From positions 87,620,893-87,684,892 of the forward strand of contig CM077594.1 in assembly GCA_039654915.1 (NCBI GenBank): 64,000 bases of DNA, in the 5' to 3' direction. The translations under genes were made by a program, and so were the position numbers. Of the stretch, positions 20,450 through 34,700 are shown in pieces (position 1 is the first letter of the stretch; each line of letters begins with the position of its first letter). The notes below the pieces were generated by a model. It worked only from the letters and a program-made list of their open reading frames with translations. It had not been told where the DNA came from and did no database searches. The DNA is from Aquilaria yunnanensis (lineage: Eukaryota > Streptophyta > Magnoliopsida > Malvales > Thymelaeaceae).

Positions 20450-23268
20450 ATTGGTTATTGCAAGTTCTTGTATTGTGACCAATTGTTTGACATTTGCTGT
20501 AAGTTATTGTGCTTAGCCTTGCTGTTTGTTTTTCTTCACCAATCTATTTTCTTTTATTTTTCCCATGCCTTCTAGGTTTTCTTCTTATATGTGGATGGAG
20601 TACAGCAATTTCAGTATCTTTAGGGGAGAGATCAACTTAAGGCAAATGGTGCACAACTTCATCATAGGCTTTCAGATAAGTTGACACAAAGTAAAATGGA
20701 TTAACATAATCATCTACATTGACCCTTGTCAAATTCATGCAGCATATAGCATGCTTACATAGTATACCAAAAATTCTTCATTGATTGCACGAACAGGTCT
20801 TTAATCCCAAGTTTATAGCATTTATTTCTAGTTTATAGAGTACCTAAAATTTACCCTTACCAGCTAGCAAAAGGGTGCACCCTTGAGAGGATATTATCCT
20901 TCTATCAAGTTATTTCATGGCATGCAGGGTTAATTTGGCAGACCAAGTGCAACTAGTTGAAAATATTTTGTAAAATCTAACTATGACCTTTAACCTTAGC
21001 CTCTCTAATAGGGTAAGAACTGGGAGATGTCTAATCTTTTTAACCCAACTGTTAAAGCATTTATTCATTTTGTTTGTAACATTGTTAACCTTACAATAGT
21101 GGTCATACCCTAATCTAGACCAAGATTTGGCAAGTTTTTCTTTAAGCTACTTAAAAGGTGGAACCACTTTTGTCAAAATTGCAAATAAATTTCATGGCAA
21201 TATTAAACTCAATAATAACTTAGGCTTTTTTAGACTTCCAAAAATCCGACATGTAACCTAAACCCCCAAACTTTGCTATGAAGTTGGCATAGAAGTGTCT
21301 GGTACAGAATTTGTGTTTGGCTTGCAAATGTGTCATGGCCAAAACTTCAATTAAACCCTGAGAATTCAAATAAAGAGTTAGGTTTTACATTTGATAACAT
21401 AAACCAAAACAAATTATAATAATAAAATCTTTTGACCTTTTGTTCGTCACTCATGAAGGTATATACCCTATCACCAATAGCCTCTTTGAGGCTTTGCATG
21501 AAGAACAGATAACTTCCTTACCCTCAGCCTCCACTACACTAGTTGCAAAAGGGAAGAATTTGTTATTTCCATCCAATGCAACAACATTTAAGCATATTCC
21601 TACATATGGACCTTTGAGGAAACATCCATAAACTCCAATAAAGGGTCTGCATCCTTTTAAGAATCCTTTAATTCATGCATCAAAGCTCAAAAATAGCCTT
21701 TTAAATTGTGGTTGTGCTACAATTGGTTTAAGTCCAAGGCACAACTCCATTTTCTCCACACTGCTTTGGTTATGTTTCAAAACCAGTGGGCTCAATTTCC
21801 TTAATGTAGCATAAGACTCAGCATGTTTTTCTTCATTTCCATCTCTTGTCCGCCTCTCAGCCCTGTACAGTTGCGTCTCTAAAACTTCAATTCTATAGTG
21901 CTTCTTCAAATGTTTTGCCATTAAACATAGCTCAAGTCTAGTTCATTTTCAAGAAAATATTCAAGTTTTCTTGCAATTCATCTTGAATTTGCTTTTGAGC
22001 TCCTAAAGGATCTAAGACGTCTGTGTTCCTTATCCTAGAGCATTCACCGTAAATTATAAATGCCCTCTTATCAGGCAATACAAATGTAAGGATACACCAA
22101 TTGCAACCTTTACTCGTACAAATAGCCTTCACTCTTCTAGGTTCATTTTTTATCTTTTTCAATTCATATCCCTTTTCAATATAGTAGTCCTTCAACACAT
22201 CTCTAAAACCCTGAAATCTTTCAAAGACAATCTTACCTTTTAGGGTCTTCCTAAACTTCTTAGCCCTTGTCTTGATGTTTTTATCAAAGTTCTCCTTACC
22301 CTCTTCATAAACTTAGGCATATTATCATTTGTTGTATACTCATCATGAGATGACTCACTCTTTAACTCACTTAGATCACGGTCATTCTCATCCCCTACAC
22401 GATTAGAATGCTTTTCCTTTTCTTTACCTTGACTTTGACTCATCTGCTCAGCATCCCCCTCATCCAATTACTCATCATCACCAAAATTTTCTGAAAACTT
22501 GAACACTTTACCGCTCAAGTGAACCCCTTCATCATCATTATTTTCAATTTGGTGACCATCATCCCCAATACCCTTCTTCCTCTTTCCCTTATCCCTTCGT
22601 AAATGAGTTCCCCTCATTCTACCTCTCCCTTTTCACCTCCATCCTCAGCTCCGTTTGTCTCATTTAGGAAAGGCAGTGAGTGTTCTTTTGCCTTGGTCTT
22701 CCCCAACCCAACCTCTCTCATGTCTAAATAATTATCAACTGGAACATCACCTCTCCCATGTATGGCTCATTATTATCTTTAGTCTAGTTTTAAACTTCCA
22801 AACCTTTCTTTTAGAACCTCTGTTCTCTTTATATTCAGGCTCTAACTTATCACCTTTAACATCAATAACCATTCTTTCACTCACTTCTTCATTATCTGAA
22901 AATTCTTCATCTACTTCGCACTTCAGTTTCACATCCATTGGGGAACATAGTTTAGTCTTCACATAAACAAAAATTTCAATTGTTTCATCATAATTTTTTT
23001 AACATCAATATATTAGCGTCGTTCTCAATCTTCATACCACATCAATCTTTATCTCCAAAGTCAAATAGTGCTATTCCAGGAATAGTTTCTCCCAAATCAT
23101 GTTTTTCATGTCCATATATGAATAACAGTCAGGATCTACCCCTTTGTGTACATGTACAGGGAATGCTAGAACCTCATCATTCTCCCTATTAAACAATAGG
23201 CCATGTAGCGTGATTCCTACAAAGCAAAAGAACAAACCAACTTCATAAGCATATGCAGACAAACCCAA
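20450..23268 (-). pseudogene. MuDR-type MULE transposase pseudogene
   Basis: Recognisable blocks occur in the expected order on the - strand: an N-terminal PB1-like segment (23071-23268, DPDCYSYMDMKNMIWE); an acidic linker (22240-22962); the MuDR DNA-binding domain (21938-22198, RRVKAICTSKGCNWCI); the catalytic region (about 21000-21680, with GCRPFIGVYGCFLKGPY, YTFMSDEQKV, FCTRHFYANF and VTNKMNKCFNSWV); a SWIM finger (about 20740-20800, CSCN...LCKHAICCMN); and a terminal zinc knuckle (GHNTRTC, about 20460). Frameshifts and stops separate the blocks. The usual first catalytic Asp (GxDGC) is Tyr here, the expected Glu in NxxxExFN is Lys, the SWIM Trp codon is a stop, and the first Cys of the knuckle is Tyr. 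It cannot encode an active transposase. Confidence 0.88.
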
Positions 23269-23313
23269 AAACCTTGCTTTTTCTATTTGATCATCAAAAT
23301 AGTGACTCCACCA

Positions 23314-23829
23314 CAGTAGCAGACCCAGGTTTTTAGATTTGGGGGGCCTAAGGCCTAGGTGGAGGAGAGACTACCAACGCCCAAAACCTAAGAGAAAAAA
23401 ATTATTTGTAAAAATCAAATTTTATAAACAATTATTTAAATAATTATTAAGTCTATATAGTATTAAAATAATATATATTTTAAATAAAAATTAGTAAAAT
23501 AATTACTTTATCTTGATTAATCATCACTGAAGTAGACTAGAGGAGAGAGAGAAATAGAGAGACGTTGAGAGAGAATGGTTTGGGATGGATATGCAATGTT
23601 TTAGAGGTTAGAGACAAATTTGCAATGAAAAATAAAGATTTATCACTGTTGGCTCTATTTACTCTTTGTATATTCTTTAACCATTTGGAGGGAGGGGGGG
23701 GGGGGGGGATGGGATTAGCACTTGGTCCTTAATTTCTCATAAAATAGCAAACTTAGTACCTAACATTTATAAACTTCCGAAATTTTTGGGGGGAGTGGCA
23801 CTCCCTGCCCCAATGTGATTCCGCCACTA
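23314..23829. mobile_element. Non-autonomous hAT MITE, same family as the 1137-5045 element
   Basis: This 516-bp insertion is flanked by CTCCACCA (23306-23313, 23830-23837). Its ends resemble those of the complete hAT element: CAGTAGCAGACCCAGG on the left and TAGTGGCGGAATCACA as the reverse complement of the right. The subterminal parts share G-tracts and a block of the type AAACTTAGTACCTAACATTT with the autonomous copy. It lies inside the MULE, so it inserted later. It contains a run of about 17 G (near 23692-23708) and no ORF. Confidence 0.8.
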
Positions 23830-24289
23830 CTCCACCACAAACTCACTTCAAAATCCCCTTACCTAAGCAATGAAATTGAAAAAAAAAAAAAAAAAAAAAT
23901 CAAATTTACCTACTTGATTTGCTCTCCAGTAACAACCCCACTAGAATTGCTTCATCTCCAACACTGACAATGATGAAATTCTTTGTTCACACAAACCCTA
24001 TCTTCGTGCTGAGAAGATAGAGCAAAATAGAAGACTATGAATGAGGAGAAGTTCAATTTTTTCTTTGGTAAACCCACGTTTAGGAAAGAGTTTGACATGA
24101 GAGGTTAAGAGGGAAAACTGGCGCCTAATTGCCAAAGGTTTTTCCGACTTTTTATTCCTTGTCTAATGATTCTACTGACGGAGCTAACAATGCAATGAGA
24201 AATTGTAGGTTTTTTAAACAGTAAGGACGAAACTATAGCTTTCACCATACGTTAAGGGGGCAGGGGATTGTAATTTTCCCTAAACAATT

Positions 24290-25740
24290 TGATTCTTTCT
24301 TGAACTTATTATCATGCCATTTCCCCCAAACTACAACCTAGTTCACTTATATTGTTCCTCAAATTTTATCCTAGTAAAATAATGTACTCAAATATGAAGA
24401 TGGTTGACAAGAAATGTGTCGTAGATGAATTCCTTGATCGAGCTAAAAAAGACAAACTAAGGAAGCAAGGAAGAAATTATGCTTAAACAATTGGCTACCT
24501 TCCAAATGTCACAACTTTTTACATTATTATTAGAATTACTATTATAATATGTCATTTCAAAGGAATTCAACACATTATAGGAACTTTGGTCTCTACAACC
24601 GCATTTCACGGGTCAAAATTCCGTTGTTTTGTAGGGTATTCAAGGGATTGAAGTTTGATACACTTTGTATTTTCAGTTTCCTTTGTTTGGCTTAGGGTTT
24701 CTCGTATCGATATAATAAACAATATGTTTTAAGTTGTATTTTGTCAAACCTATCCGTCATATTATTCAGAATCGTTATATTTTTCTTTGTTACGCTTACT
24801 ATATACAATTCGTTTTCAATTTCTTCGCGCCGCTTCTGCCCTATAAACATCTCCCATTGCCAACTCCTATCATCAGTACTAGTATATGATAGTACAGAGA
24901 CTAGCAGATCAAGTCCAAGTGCAGAATCTATCCTTATTCTTTCATAAGGAACTCTCGAAGCACGGTCATGCACAAGTGTCACGGAAGCAAAACCTACCTC
25001 GTAAAGCAATTCGACTCAGCTGCAATAGAACCATCTATTGCTCTAGCTTGGATACATTAATATGTCTATCTTAGTTCCAGTGGCACATATATATACACCT
25101 GTTACCTTACGCATAGAATACCCCACCTTGCACTGGTTGAAAGCTATTCAATCAAAGATCAATAACTCGGTACATGCCATATAATGTGTTTTCCCAGACA
25201 ATGAAATTGTAACATATGCTCCATGATTTCTCTTTACACACGTATTAGGTTTTGGGGTGTATGCAATATAGGCGGGGAAGCTAGGGCATCATGGATGACA
25301 TAAATATTAGTTGGGGGCTGTTTAGGATTTCAAATTGTTTGACTTCTCTGTTTTGGCAAACTGCAGTTGCGACAGTTCTATTACCAGCTTCAAAAGAACA
25401 ACTGGATTCATGTTTCTAACACCTAAAGCAACCTAAAAGATGGAGGAACATACAGGGATTAAATTATGGTTGAATTTTTCTCCAGTTAATTCATGAGTCT
25501 ATACAGATGGGCATGCTTGATTCCAGTACAGATTTCAAACGCAGCCTTTCTGAAATCATCTTCGGCTTGATGGAAGACGCTTACTTATAAAGCAGCCCAT
25601 TTGGAACCCATTAATCAAAAATCTCTTGAGCTTCAATTATACTATGTTGGCTGAAACAAGAGGCAAACACGGAGTCAAACAACTGCATACAAAAAAAATA
25701 TCGGAAGAAATCACGTTAACTCAAACTAGAATATAGGGTA
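24290..25740. other. Intergenic, including probable RAD50 3' untranslated region
   Basis: RAD50 is read leftwards, so its 3' untranslated region should occupy the right part, perhaps down to about 25450. No other gene is supported. Short open frames around 24700-25000 on both strands overlap each other and lack known motifs. Confidence 0.45.
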
Positions 25741-28700
25741 TTACTGGTCATCTTTTGACACGCGGTAATATCTCTCTGCATGCTGTCGTTGGCCAATCAA
25801 TTGAGCAAAGCGTTCGTCATGAGTGATCACTATCAGCTGAAAATTCTGCTGTCCCTTCCTATCCTCCATTATTCTGAATAAAAGAGAGAAGAAATTATAG
25901 AAGTCAAATTAACGAGTGGCAGGAGATAATGAAGATGTCGCTGGACATACTTGAGCAGAGCTGCCGCCAGACTCTCTGTATTTGGGCCGTCCAAATTGGT
26001 AGTTGGCTCATCCAGAGCTAGTATTCCACAACTAAGGCAAAATGTCTCAGCCAAAGCCAATCGTATAATTAGAGAAGCCAGGACCTGGGGGAAAACAACG
26101 CAGCAGCTTCAACCTTCAATACTTGTGTATTCAGCAAGCATATCAGCGTATCATCCTACAAATCACTTACCTTCTGACCAGCGCTACATCGTCCTCTCAT
26201 TTCAAGTTCTGCATCACCAGTTTGCATGAGAACCTACAAAGGAAGAAAAGAAATGCAGTCATATGTATCATCAATAATCTACAGTAGGAAGTAGAATCAC
26301 ACCTAACAATTAGTAAGGCTGGTGCCATTCTACATTAAAAAGTATAATTAGAAGCGTGCATTCTTATACATAGAAATTTTTTTGCCTGCATTATACACCA
26401 ATTGAAAACTTACACTTCAAGAAGCCCAAAGAGCACTCTTAAAAACAATTTGTGTAAATCACAATATGTTAGGATTTCACAAGAAGGCCAAGGGCTTCCC
26501 CAAAAGTGAAGCCTTAAGTTTTTATGTTCAATTATTCACAAGGAGGGACATCTTCAACAAGAAGTCAGCTACCAACTTAAAGCAAATTGGACAAAGTGGA
26601 AGTGTGGCAATACTGCATAAAAATGTGTGCTCAAGTTGAAAGAGAAATATTTATAGGATGGCCATCCAAGCAGCCATACTTAATGACACCAAGTGTTGGA
26701 AAAAATACGCAAACAAATAAATGTAGCAGACATAAGAATGTTCTGGTGTATGAGCGGACATACATTAAAAGATAGAATTAGAATTAAAAATGAAAACGTT
26801 GGAGGCATAGTAAAATAGCCCCTGTTGAGGGTAAAATCATAGGGTTGCTTTATATGGTATTGTCACAGTCCGAGGAGACCAATAACTGCACCCAACATAT
26901 AGGAGCGATAGGTTAGATGTAGGTGGGGGTAAAAGAGGTAAGGCCATGGGACCTAAACTTAACTAGGGAGACTTGGTCCAAAAAGATCTTGCCCTTTTAT
27001 GATTTCTGGAGGAGCTTAGCAGACCCTAGCTAGTTGAGATCAGTTGATTGTGATTGATTAATTCTCTTTCTAAGCTGGGAATGGAAACATAATAAAAAGT
27101 AAATTACTTTATAACAAAATAATTTATCCAAGTCATTATGAGGCCTATAGAATATCAGCATTCAAATGGTTTTAGTTTTGAACAAAAAAAGGAGTCAAAC
27201 ATGGAAATAATCACTTTTTAAAAACGCCAAACTAACAAAGCCAACCCAAAACTATGTGTTTTGGTACCATTTTTCAGACCAAATCAATGTAGTTTTGGTC
27301 ATCAGCATGCCCCAAACTACATTATTGGTCGATTTTTAGCTATGACCACTACCTAGTCATTTTCCTTCCATTGAGATGACAGATGAGGATATATGGAACT
27401 TCATTACTTTTCATTGCAGATAGTTTGTTTACTATACGAAGGTTATTTTTCAGGAGTGAAAATGACCTTCCATCACAAAGTATGATTATCTGGTACATGA
27501 TAAGGACTCATTTTGTCTTTCTAAAAGACAACATTTCTTGAATCAAGGGAGGAGAATCATAAGAGAGTCCTTTTTCCTGAACAACGGTTTTTGTTATTAC
27601 ATTACTTCCAATAAATATTAGAAAAATATTTATTCATAACAAAATCATGTTATGTTGATGTATGACAGAATTACATTAATTTCTAGTAAAGGACTACCAA
27701 CTCCATCCCAAAAAGAATGACATTTTGCTAAAAAATGTGCCCCAATCTATGGAAATAGTAAAAATTTGCCATTGCTTTTCCCACTTTATCCATATTATAT
27801 AAACTACCAAGGCACCAATCATATGACAAACACGCACATGGATAATGGAGAGAAGAAAACCTACACCAAAACTAATCATGTGGCACAACACCCTTAAATT
27901 TTATGAAACGCAAAAAAAGATGCCATTCTTTCTAAGACGTAGGGAATAAAATATAAACAAGAAATATTTAGGGCCCTTTCGATTGTGGATAACCTTTCTA
28001 TTTTCCCTGTCTAAATTTTCTCCAATAAACAATGATTGTTAAATGTTAGAGCATCCATCCCAAAACTAACTGGCAATGGGTAAAAAGGCCTCACCACGAT
28101 GTAAAGTCTTAACTAACCCCTTGGCTTAACCATGTTATAGGATTCTCCCACTCAACGCAACCCCATGTGCAGGCTAGTGAGGTGACTGCAAACGGACCTC
28201 TCATAGGGACTACTGCCATCAACTGTGGCCCGAGACTTGATTGACAGGGTGGTGACAATCTTTTGGTTCTCATACCATGTTAAAGAATCCAAATCCAAAA
28301 CTAACTGACAATAGATAGATAGGCCTAACTATAATATAAAGCTTTAACTAAACCCTTGACTTAACCATGGGGAATTTTCCCACTCAACATTTAACATTTT
28401 AGAGATCTGAAGAATCTTGTATTAAATTTGAAAACTCATTTTCATAAAATGGAACATATCTTTTTCCTGATTCACCATTTTGTTAAACAACGTCTCCAAA
28501 TATTAGAAAAAAAGGTTTCTGACATAACTTTAAATATATCATGCAAACATCCTCTTGTGGAAAAAATTTGAGAGTAACAATTCTCTGCAGTCAAACGAGC
28601 CCTCAATATCCTCATCATTTAAATTTTTTTGCACATGTGATGGGTGACAGGGCCATGTCCCCACCCAAATCCCTCCCCCCCCCCCCCCCCCCCCCCCCCC

Positions 28701-31700
28701 CTTCCACACACACACACATGAAGTTATCATGCAGTGTGGGAAGCAAATTAGTAGTATATAGTCAGTGCGTGAAGCAAATTCGCAGTATATAGTAAACATG
28801 AGATAGAAGGCTAAGCATCTTTATACCTTGTAACTGTAAGAACGAGTTCCAGCGCCTTCAGAATCAGAATGAATGCAAATGTAATCAATATCCTGACCCC
28901 TGTATGTTTGCTGCCATAATTCTCTAATAATTTTGTTTATTTCCTCCATTTTCATTGTATGAAAGCGCATGAGTGCTCTATAAAGAATAAAAAAGAAATT
29001 ATAGTCAAATCAATGTCAAATGAACAAAGCAGAAGGTCAATTGTTCTCATTAGCAATTCCTTGTTTACACTCTCTAGACATAAATAAAAGAAAAACCGAG
29101 AGAAGACTGGCAGGTGAGAAGGTAAATTTCTATCAAAGGGGGAAGGTTAACTTAGATCAAGAGCACTTTGGCTTCTATACCAATATACTACTTGTCTTTG
29201 TTTCCAATTCTAGCAATGTTGCACAGTGATTAGAATCCATCCAAGCTAGATTTATTTGGGGCAGTTCAATGGATGCTTGCAAATACCACCTAGTTAGTTG
29301 GCCTGCAGTTCAGCAGCCTATTAGTTTAGGAGGGCCTGCGTCAAAACACTGAAGGTGACAGAACACAGAGCTTCTGGCCAAATGGCTTTGCATTTTATGA
29401 ATGACTCTGATGCTTTCTGGTGCTGTCTTCCAGTGGCAAAATTTGGTGAATCCCAGTTTGGTTGGTGCACTAGACCTTCATAAGAACATTTTGGCACAGG
29501 TGTTTGGAAATGGATCCAGAAAGGCTGGAATTAGTTTGCTCAGCTTATTACGTTCATGGTAGGGGATGGAACCACGGTTTCAGTACTGGGGTGATGTTTG
29601 GTGTTGGAAGGAAAGGTTATCTGACAGAAATCTTACCATTTATTCTCTTGCAGTCAACAAGAATTCAATAGTTAGTGATAGTTTCATCATGAGCAGTAGC
29701 AGTCCTTTGCGGAATATTCAACTAGCCAGGAATATGAATGATTGGAAGGTGATTAAGTGGTTAATGTTCTACAATTTATCTATAACTAAAGGGTGGATAT
29801 TCATAATAGAGAGATATTCCTCTGGACTCAATCTAATTCTGGAATTTTCTGTTAAATTTTCTGTGTTCTCATCTTCTCCCTGCAAATGTCCTGGCAGGGA
29901 GATCGAATATTCCTTGGACAACAAAAGCTCCTACAAAGGTCAGATTTTTTTCTTCGGAGGCTGCTGGGGATCAGATTCTAACCATAATTTATAAAAAGGG
30001 GGAAAATTCTTGTTAATAGGTGTTTCTTATGCAAGGAGGCCGTCTATTTGACATCTTCTACACTGTTATTGGTTCAGAGGATTGTTGGAAACTGCAACTT
30101 CTTATTTTTTTCCTTGGTTAGGGGGAGGATAGTTACATGTAGAAATCAACTGCATTTTTTTTTATAGAATAACAGTAATGGCATACTTGTCAAGTGCATT
30201 ATAGTATCTATCAAGGTCCTTGTTTGCCATCTCAGTTGTCTGCAATAAAATGTTTCAAGTTGATCATTCAGTGAAAAGAACAAGGAAAAGTACGCAGAGA
30301 AAACATACAAGTACTTAAATATATCTACCTTAAGCTGGATCAACTGATCATAATACCGCTTGTCAATATCCTTGTACTGTGCTTGCTTGAGTGCTCGTTT
30401 ATTTTCCAAAATATTGCTTTGATAAACAGAGAATGTTCCTTGGCACCTGTTTAACTATGGGGAAAAAACTGCTACTTCACTTCTCATATTCAGAAAGATG
30501 ATGCCTTGAAATTTCACATGATAAATCACAAATTTTTGGGGCTTAAATTATAATAGCTATACTCACTGTCATCATCATCACCATCATTATAACAATGACA
30601 CCAACTATAGCAACAGATCCTCTGTATCTAGACCAAGAAATGAATAAACAACTAAAATATGTAAATAGTTCTAATGTTCTAATTTTAACCACTCAACAAG
30701 AAAGTAGCAACAATCTCAACCAAGCTGCAGTATATCAAAGACCAAAGCCAAAATTGATCCACATTTTCAAAAGAAGTAAAAAGTATGACGAGTAATTTGT
30801 ACTATTATGTACTTCAAATACCACTCACTCCAGTTTGCCAATTATCCTGCTTGGTCCATTTCCGAACTTTAAGCTTAAGTGAGAGTTAGGCCTAATTGAT
30901 GTGATCAGCAGAAAAAGGTAAATAATGCCCGAGTACAAACCATTCTCAGAAATTTCTTTGCTCACTGAGCCAAAAAAAATGTGGGGAATCATATTACCTC
31001 TGATAGAAGTCTTTCCTTCTCTTGAGAGAGTTTTTCTGCTTCAATTTCAAATCTTTCAATCCTGCCAATCTTCAACATTTTCTCTTCCAGTGATTCAATC
31101 TCATGCGTGCACTCCTCCACTTCCAACTTTGTTTTTCGGTAACTCAAGTTGTCCTCAATATTTCGCCTCAGCAGGTCTTGATTACTCCTTACATCTTTAT
31201 TCTTCTGAAGCTCAGTTATAAGTTCCTGTAATCTTGTCTCATAATTCTGAAGCTGAGACTCTATATCAGATTGCTGTTCTTGGAATTCCTTCAACTTCTG
31301 TCCTTTGTCTAAGTACCTAACAATCATTTAGAAACAACACAAATGGCAAGGACAATCAGTAGCATCTAACAGTGTCCTACCAATACAACAATCACAAAAC
31401 ATAAGAATAGCATGTCACAATGCCATATCAATAATTCCCTTTGGAAAACATACTCTTCGATCTTAGAAGTGGTTCCACGCAGTGTCCCAACCTCTTGTTG
31501 ATACTTCCCTCTGTGCTCAACTCCCTCTTCATATTCACGATCAAGTTTATCCTTTAAATTCTTGTAGTCACTCAGGAATTTCTCCGTCTCTCTCAATAAA
31601 AGACTAATCGCCTCAGCTAAATGCTGAAACAACCAAAAATGAAATGGTAAATACTCTCTCCATCCCTTAATGTCACTTTTCCAACTTTTGTAAAAACTAT

Positions 31701-34700
31701 GAACGCTATACGAACTAAGCATATAAAGTATGTTTCTCCAAGGCTAACCTTCACAAACAGCATAATTACATAAGGAGCATTCATGGGCCTCACATAATGG
31801 GGAAGGATAAATTTGGAAAATGCATATATACGTAAAAATGACACATTTCAATACACAAAATTTGGAAGACTATCAAATATTATAAGACATAGAGAGTAAT
31901 AGTATACAGAGGTTGAATATGTAACTGCTACTCCCTCCATCCTTAAAAGAACAATAATGGTTGAACTCCCAAAATAAATGGCCATACATAAAATTTACAA
32001 TATATTTATTCCAACTCTATGCACATTATTAAACCACTGATACTGGTACACATACAATGGGCAAGGGAGTGGAAGGAAATTGAACACCAAACGCAGTGAT
32101 GTGGCATTTCTTAAATTTTCAAATGAAATGCATAAAACCATACTGTGTTTTACCTGTATAGTACGTAGCTACTTGCAGAAAAATTCATGAAAAAAATGTT
32201 GAGGTTTACTCTATTAGCCAATTGAATCATTCCACTTAGCTCTGTCAAAATTCTAATAGAATTACCTATTATCTTGACTTCCCTCCCATTCAAAATTCTA
32301 TCCTCCATTTCCTCAACCAGGGGTCAGCTCCCCATGCATACTTGCTTCTAATCTACAAAACTCATAAGCAGGACTTACCATTAACACCAATATCACTCGT
32401 GCTAACTGTTCTGACAAACTAAGTCTTTAGAGAACTTCTAAGATCGATCTTTTTGGGCAGCTAGCTTGGAAACCGGATGCCAGACAAATTGTTTTTGGAT
32501 CACTTTGTTCTTAGCGAGGTCAAATTTATAAGTTAACTGAAGAATTGTAGTCATAGAAATAAGTCAGATTGAACAAAAATGGTAATTGAGTAACAGAAAT
32601 TTCACATTTGATCTGAAGTCTGAACAATTGTGAATTTGATGGAAAACAGGATCACATAAATCAAATTATGTTTTTCATAAATTTTGCATTCAACTGCGGA
32701 CAAAACTTCAGGTGGCCTGCATTTAAAAGATGAATTTTATTGATCAATGATGAAAACAAAAGAATGCTTACAGAATTTGAGTCATGATGGTCTAGTTACT
32801 ATGCATCAAATAATCAAGAAAGATGCCAATAGAAAACAAAAACATAAAAGCATGTTGCCGGAGGGAGGAAAGAAAATATATTTTGCTGTAAAATATAACA
32901 ATGTATGACCGCAATCAAGGTATAGGGCCATATATTTCTATTCTAGAAACAATGAACACCATAACCATGTTTCTGAACTTAGAACACTTGAGGTGTATTT
33001 ACCACAGAATTTTGCCAGTGAATTTGGTTGGAAGATTTTCAAGATCCTTTTAAAATAAGATTATTCGGAACTAACATTCAATAGGAAAGACACTCCATAG
33101 ACCTAAGAATCTTAACTTACTATGTTTGGTTCTCACCCGGTAAAAATATTATGACATTATGGGAAAATCATTTTCCTAATCCAATAAAACACAATAATTT
33201 AGGGTATCTTATCTTCCAAACTTTCTGCAAAGTTAAAAGCACCCAGCCAAATACATCCAAATTGCAAAATGAGCAAACCAAAAAGTGGAATGTGTACTTT
33301 CCCCTTAATTTTATTATTCCTTTTTTTAATTTTTTTCTAAAAAAACAAAGATAAAAAGATAGGCTTCCTCAAAAAGGAAAACAAGAATATGAAAAAAAAA
33401 AAAAAATAGGTAACATTTTTTGTGGATGTGTCAACGCATGCATGCACAGCATCTCAATAAACTAGTCACAATTTCATCTCACATAACCATGCACCACTGT
33501 ACCCTGAGATGCATTCTTTTTCTTTGGTATACAGGTAATATTTACCAGACTCCAGGTAAATGGAACAGTAATCACAAAATACACAAAACCAACTTTGTTG
33601 ATAAATGAACCTGAATCTCAAGATCAGTTCGACTTTCTTCCTCAACCAAGCCCTCTAACTCTTCATCCAATCTTTTCGCATTTTGCAGATTATTAGCCAA
33701 TTCAATCTTCTCTTCCCTGATATTACGCCACCGCATCTCAAGGCTTGACAACTCCTGCTGCATGGAAGATTGTTGCTCTCGTAATGAACTAACTTCACGA
33801 TATAAATCATCCCTGGTCGCATCAAAATAGTGACTAACAGAGATAGGAGAGAATAGTTTACAAAAAAAAAAAAAATCATTCTGGACCCAAGTATGCTGTC
33901 TAGGGAAGTTATAATAGAATCATGTGGTAACCTATGCCAAAACTCTTTCTTTTTCTTGCTTCCACTCCATTTCAAATTCCAGGATATAATTTTCCACTTA
34001 CACAATTCGAAATAGGGATTATCAACCTAAGATTTACCTTAAGTTGCTCCTACCAACAACATAGTTACTTTCTTCCTGTGCTGTACCAATTCTAATTATC
34101 TTACGAAACATCAAGCTGAAGCAAATCAGTATCCATTATGCCTTCACTCCACCCACCCTCAGAGGGAAGCACAAATAAAGGGGAGAAAACAAGGTTAGAA
34201 AAAATCAATGAATCTCCCAGATTTTTTTTTTCTGAGCTTCGGTATTCCGTAGTTTCTGGACTGGCTGAACTTTGGCAACATAGTTACCACCATACATTTC
34301 TGACCGAAGGAAAGAAGTTACTAAACTAGTGAAACTGAGGCAAATATAACATGCCAGAGATGGAATGAGCTTAAAGAAATATCAAAGAAAAAATAGAAGC
34401 CAACTTGAGAAGAGCCATTGTTGCTACACCAGTTTATTACCCTTAGGTAGAGAGAAATAACACTCTTGACTGCTATTCTGGCTACATTTCTAGAGTAAAT
34501 ATCAACCCTCATTCATTTTGGTATTAGTCCTAGATCTGCAAGTCCTGATTCCATTATATTTCCTTCTCCCATAACCCACAACCAAAATAGACGAACTGCC
34601 AATATATTAGGAAAACTTCCTTGTTTTCTGTTAATTACTACTTTATGGTTACATGACAGAAAAATAAGAAACGCCTATTTGTCAATGCTGATGCTTTTGG

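Larger units (their letters stand above)
18836..24280 (-). mobile_element. Mutator-like element (MULE), once autonomous, now decayed
   Basis: This 5445-bp element is bounded by a perfect 9-bp duplication, TAAACAATT (18827-18835, 24281-24289). Terminal inverted repeats extend about 130 bp; they start GGAAAAATTATAAAAACC on the left and GGGAAAATTACAATCCCC as the reverse complement of the right, with shared internal blocks such as AGAATCATTAGA/AGGATCATTAGA. The - strand carries a MuDR-type transposase pseudogene and the + strand part carries a GRF-like remnant. A hAT MITE has inserted near its right end. Confidence 0.92.

Noticed and set aside
28539..28799. Open frame containing a long Gly run (or Pro run on the other strand)
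   Set aside because: The run is simply the poly-C/poly-G tract in a RAD50 intron.
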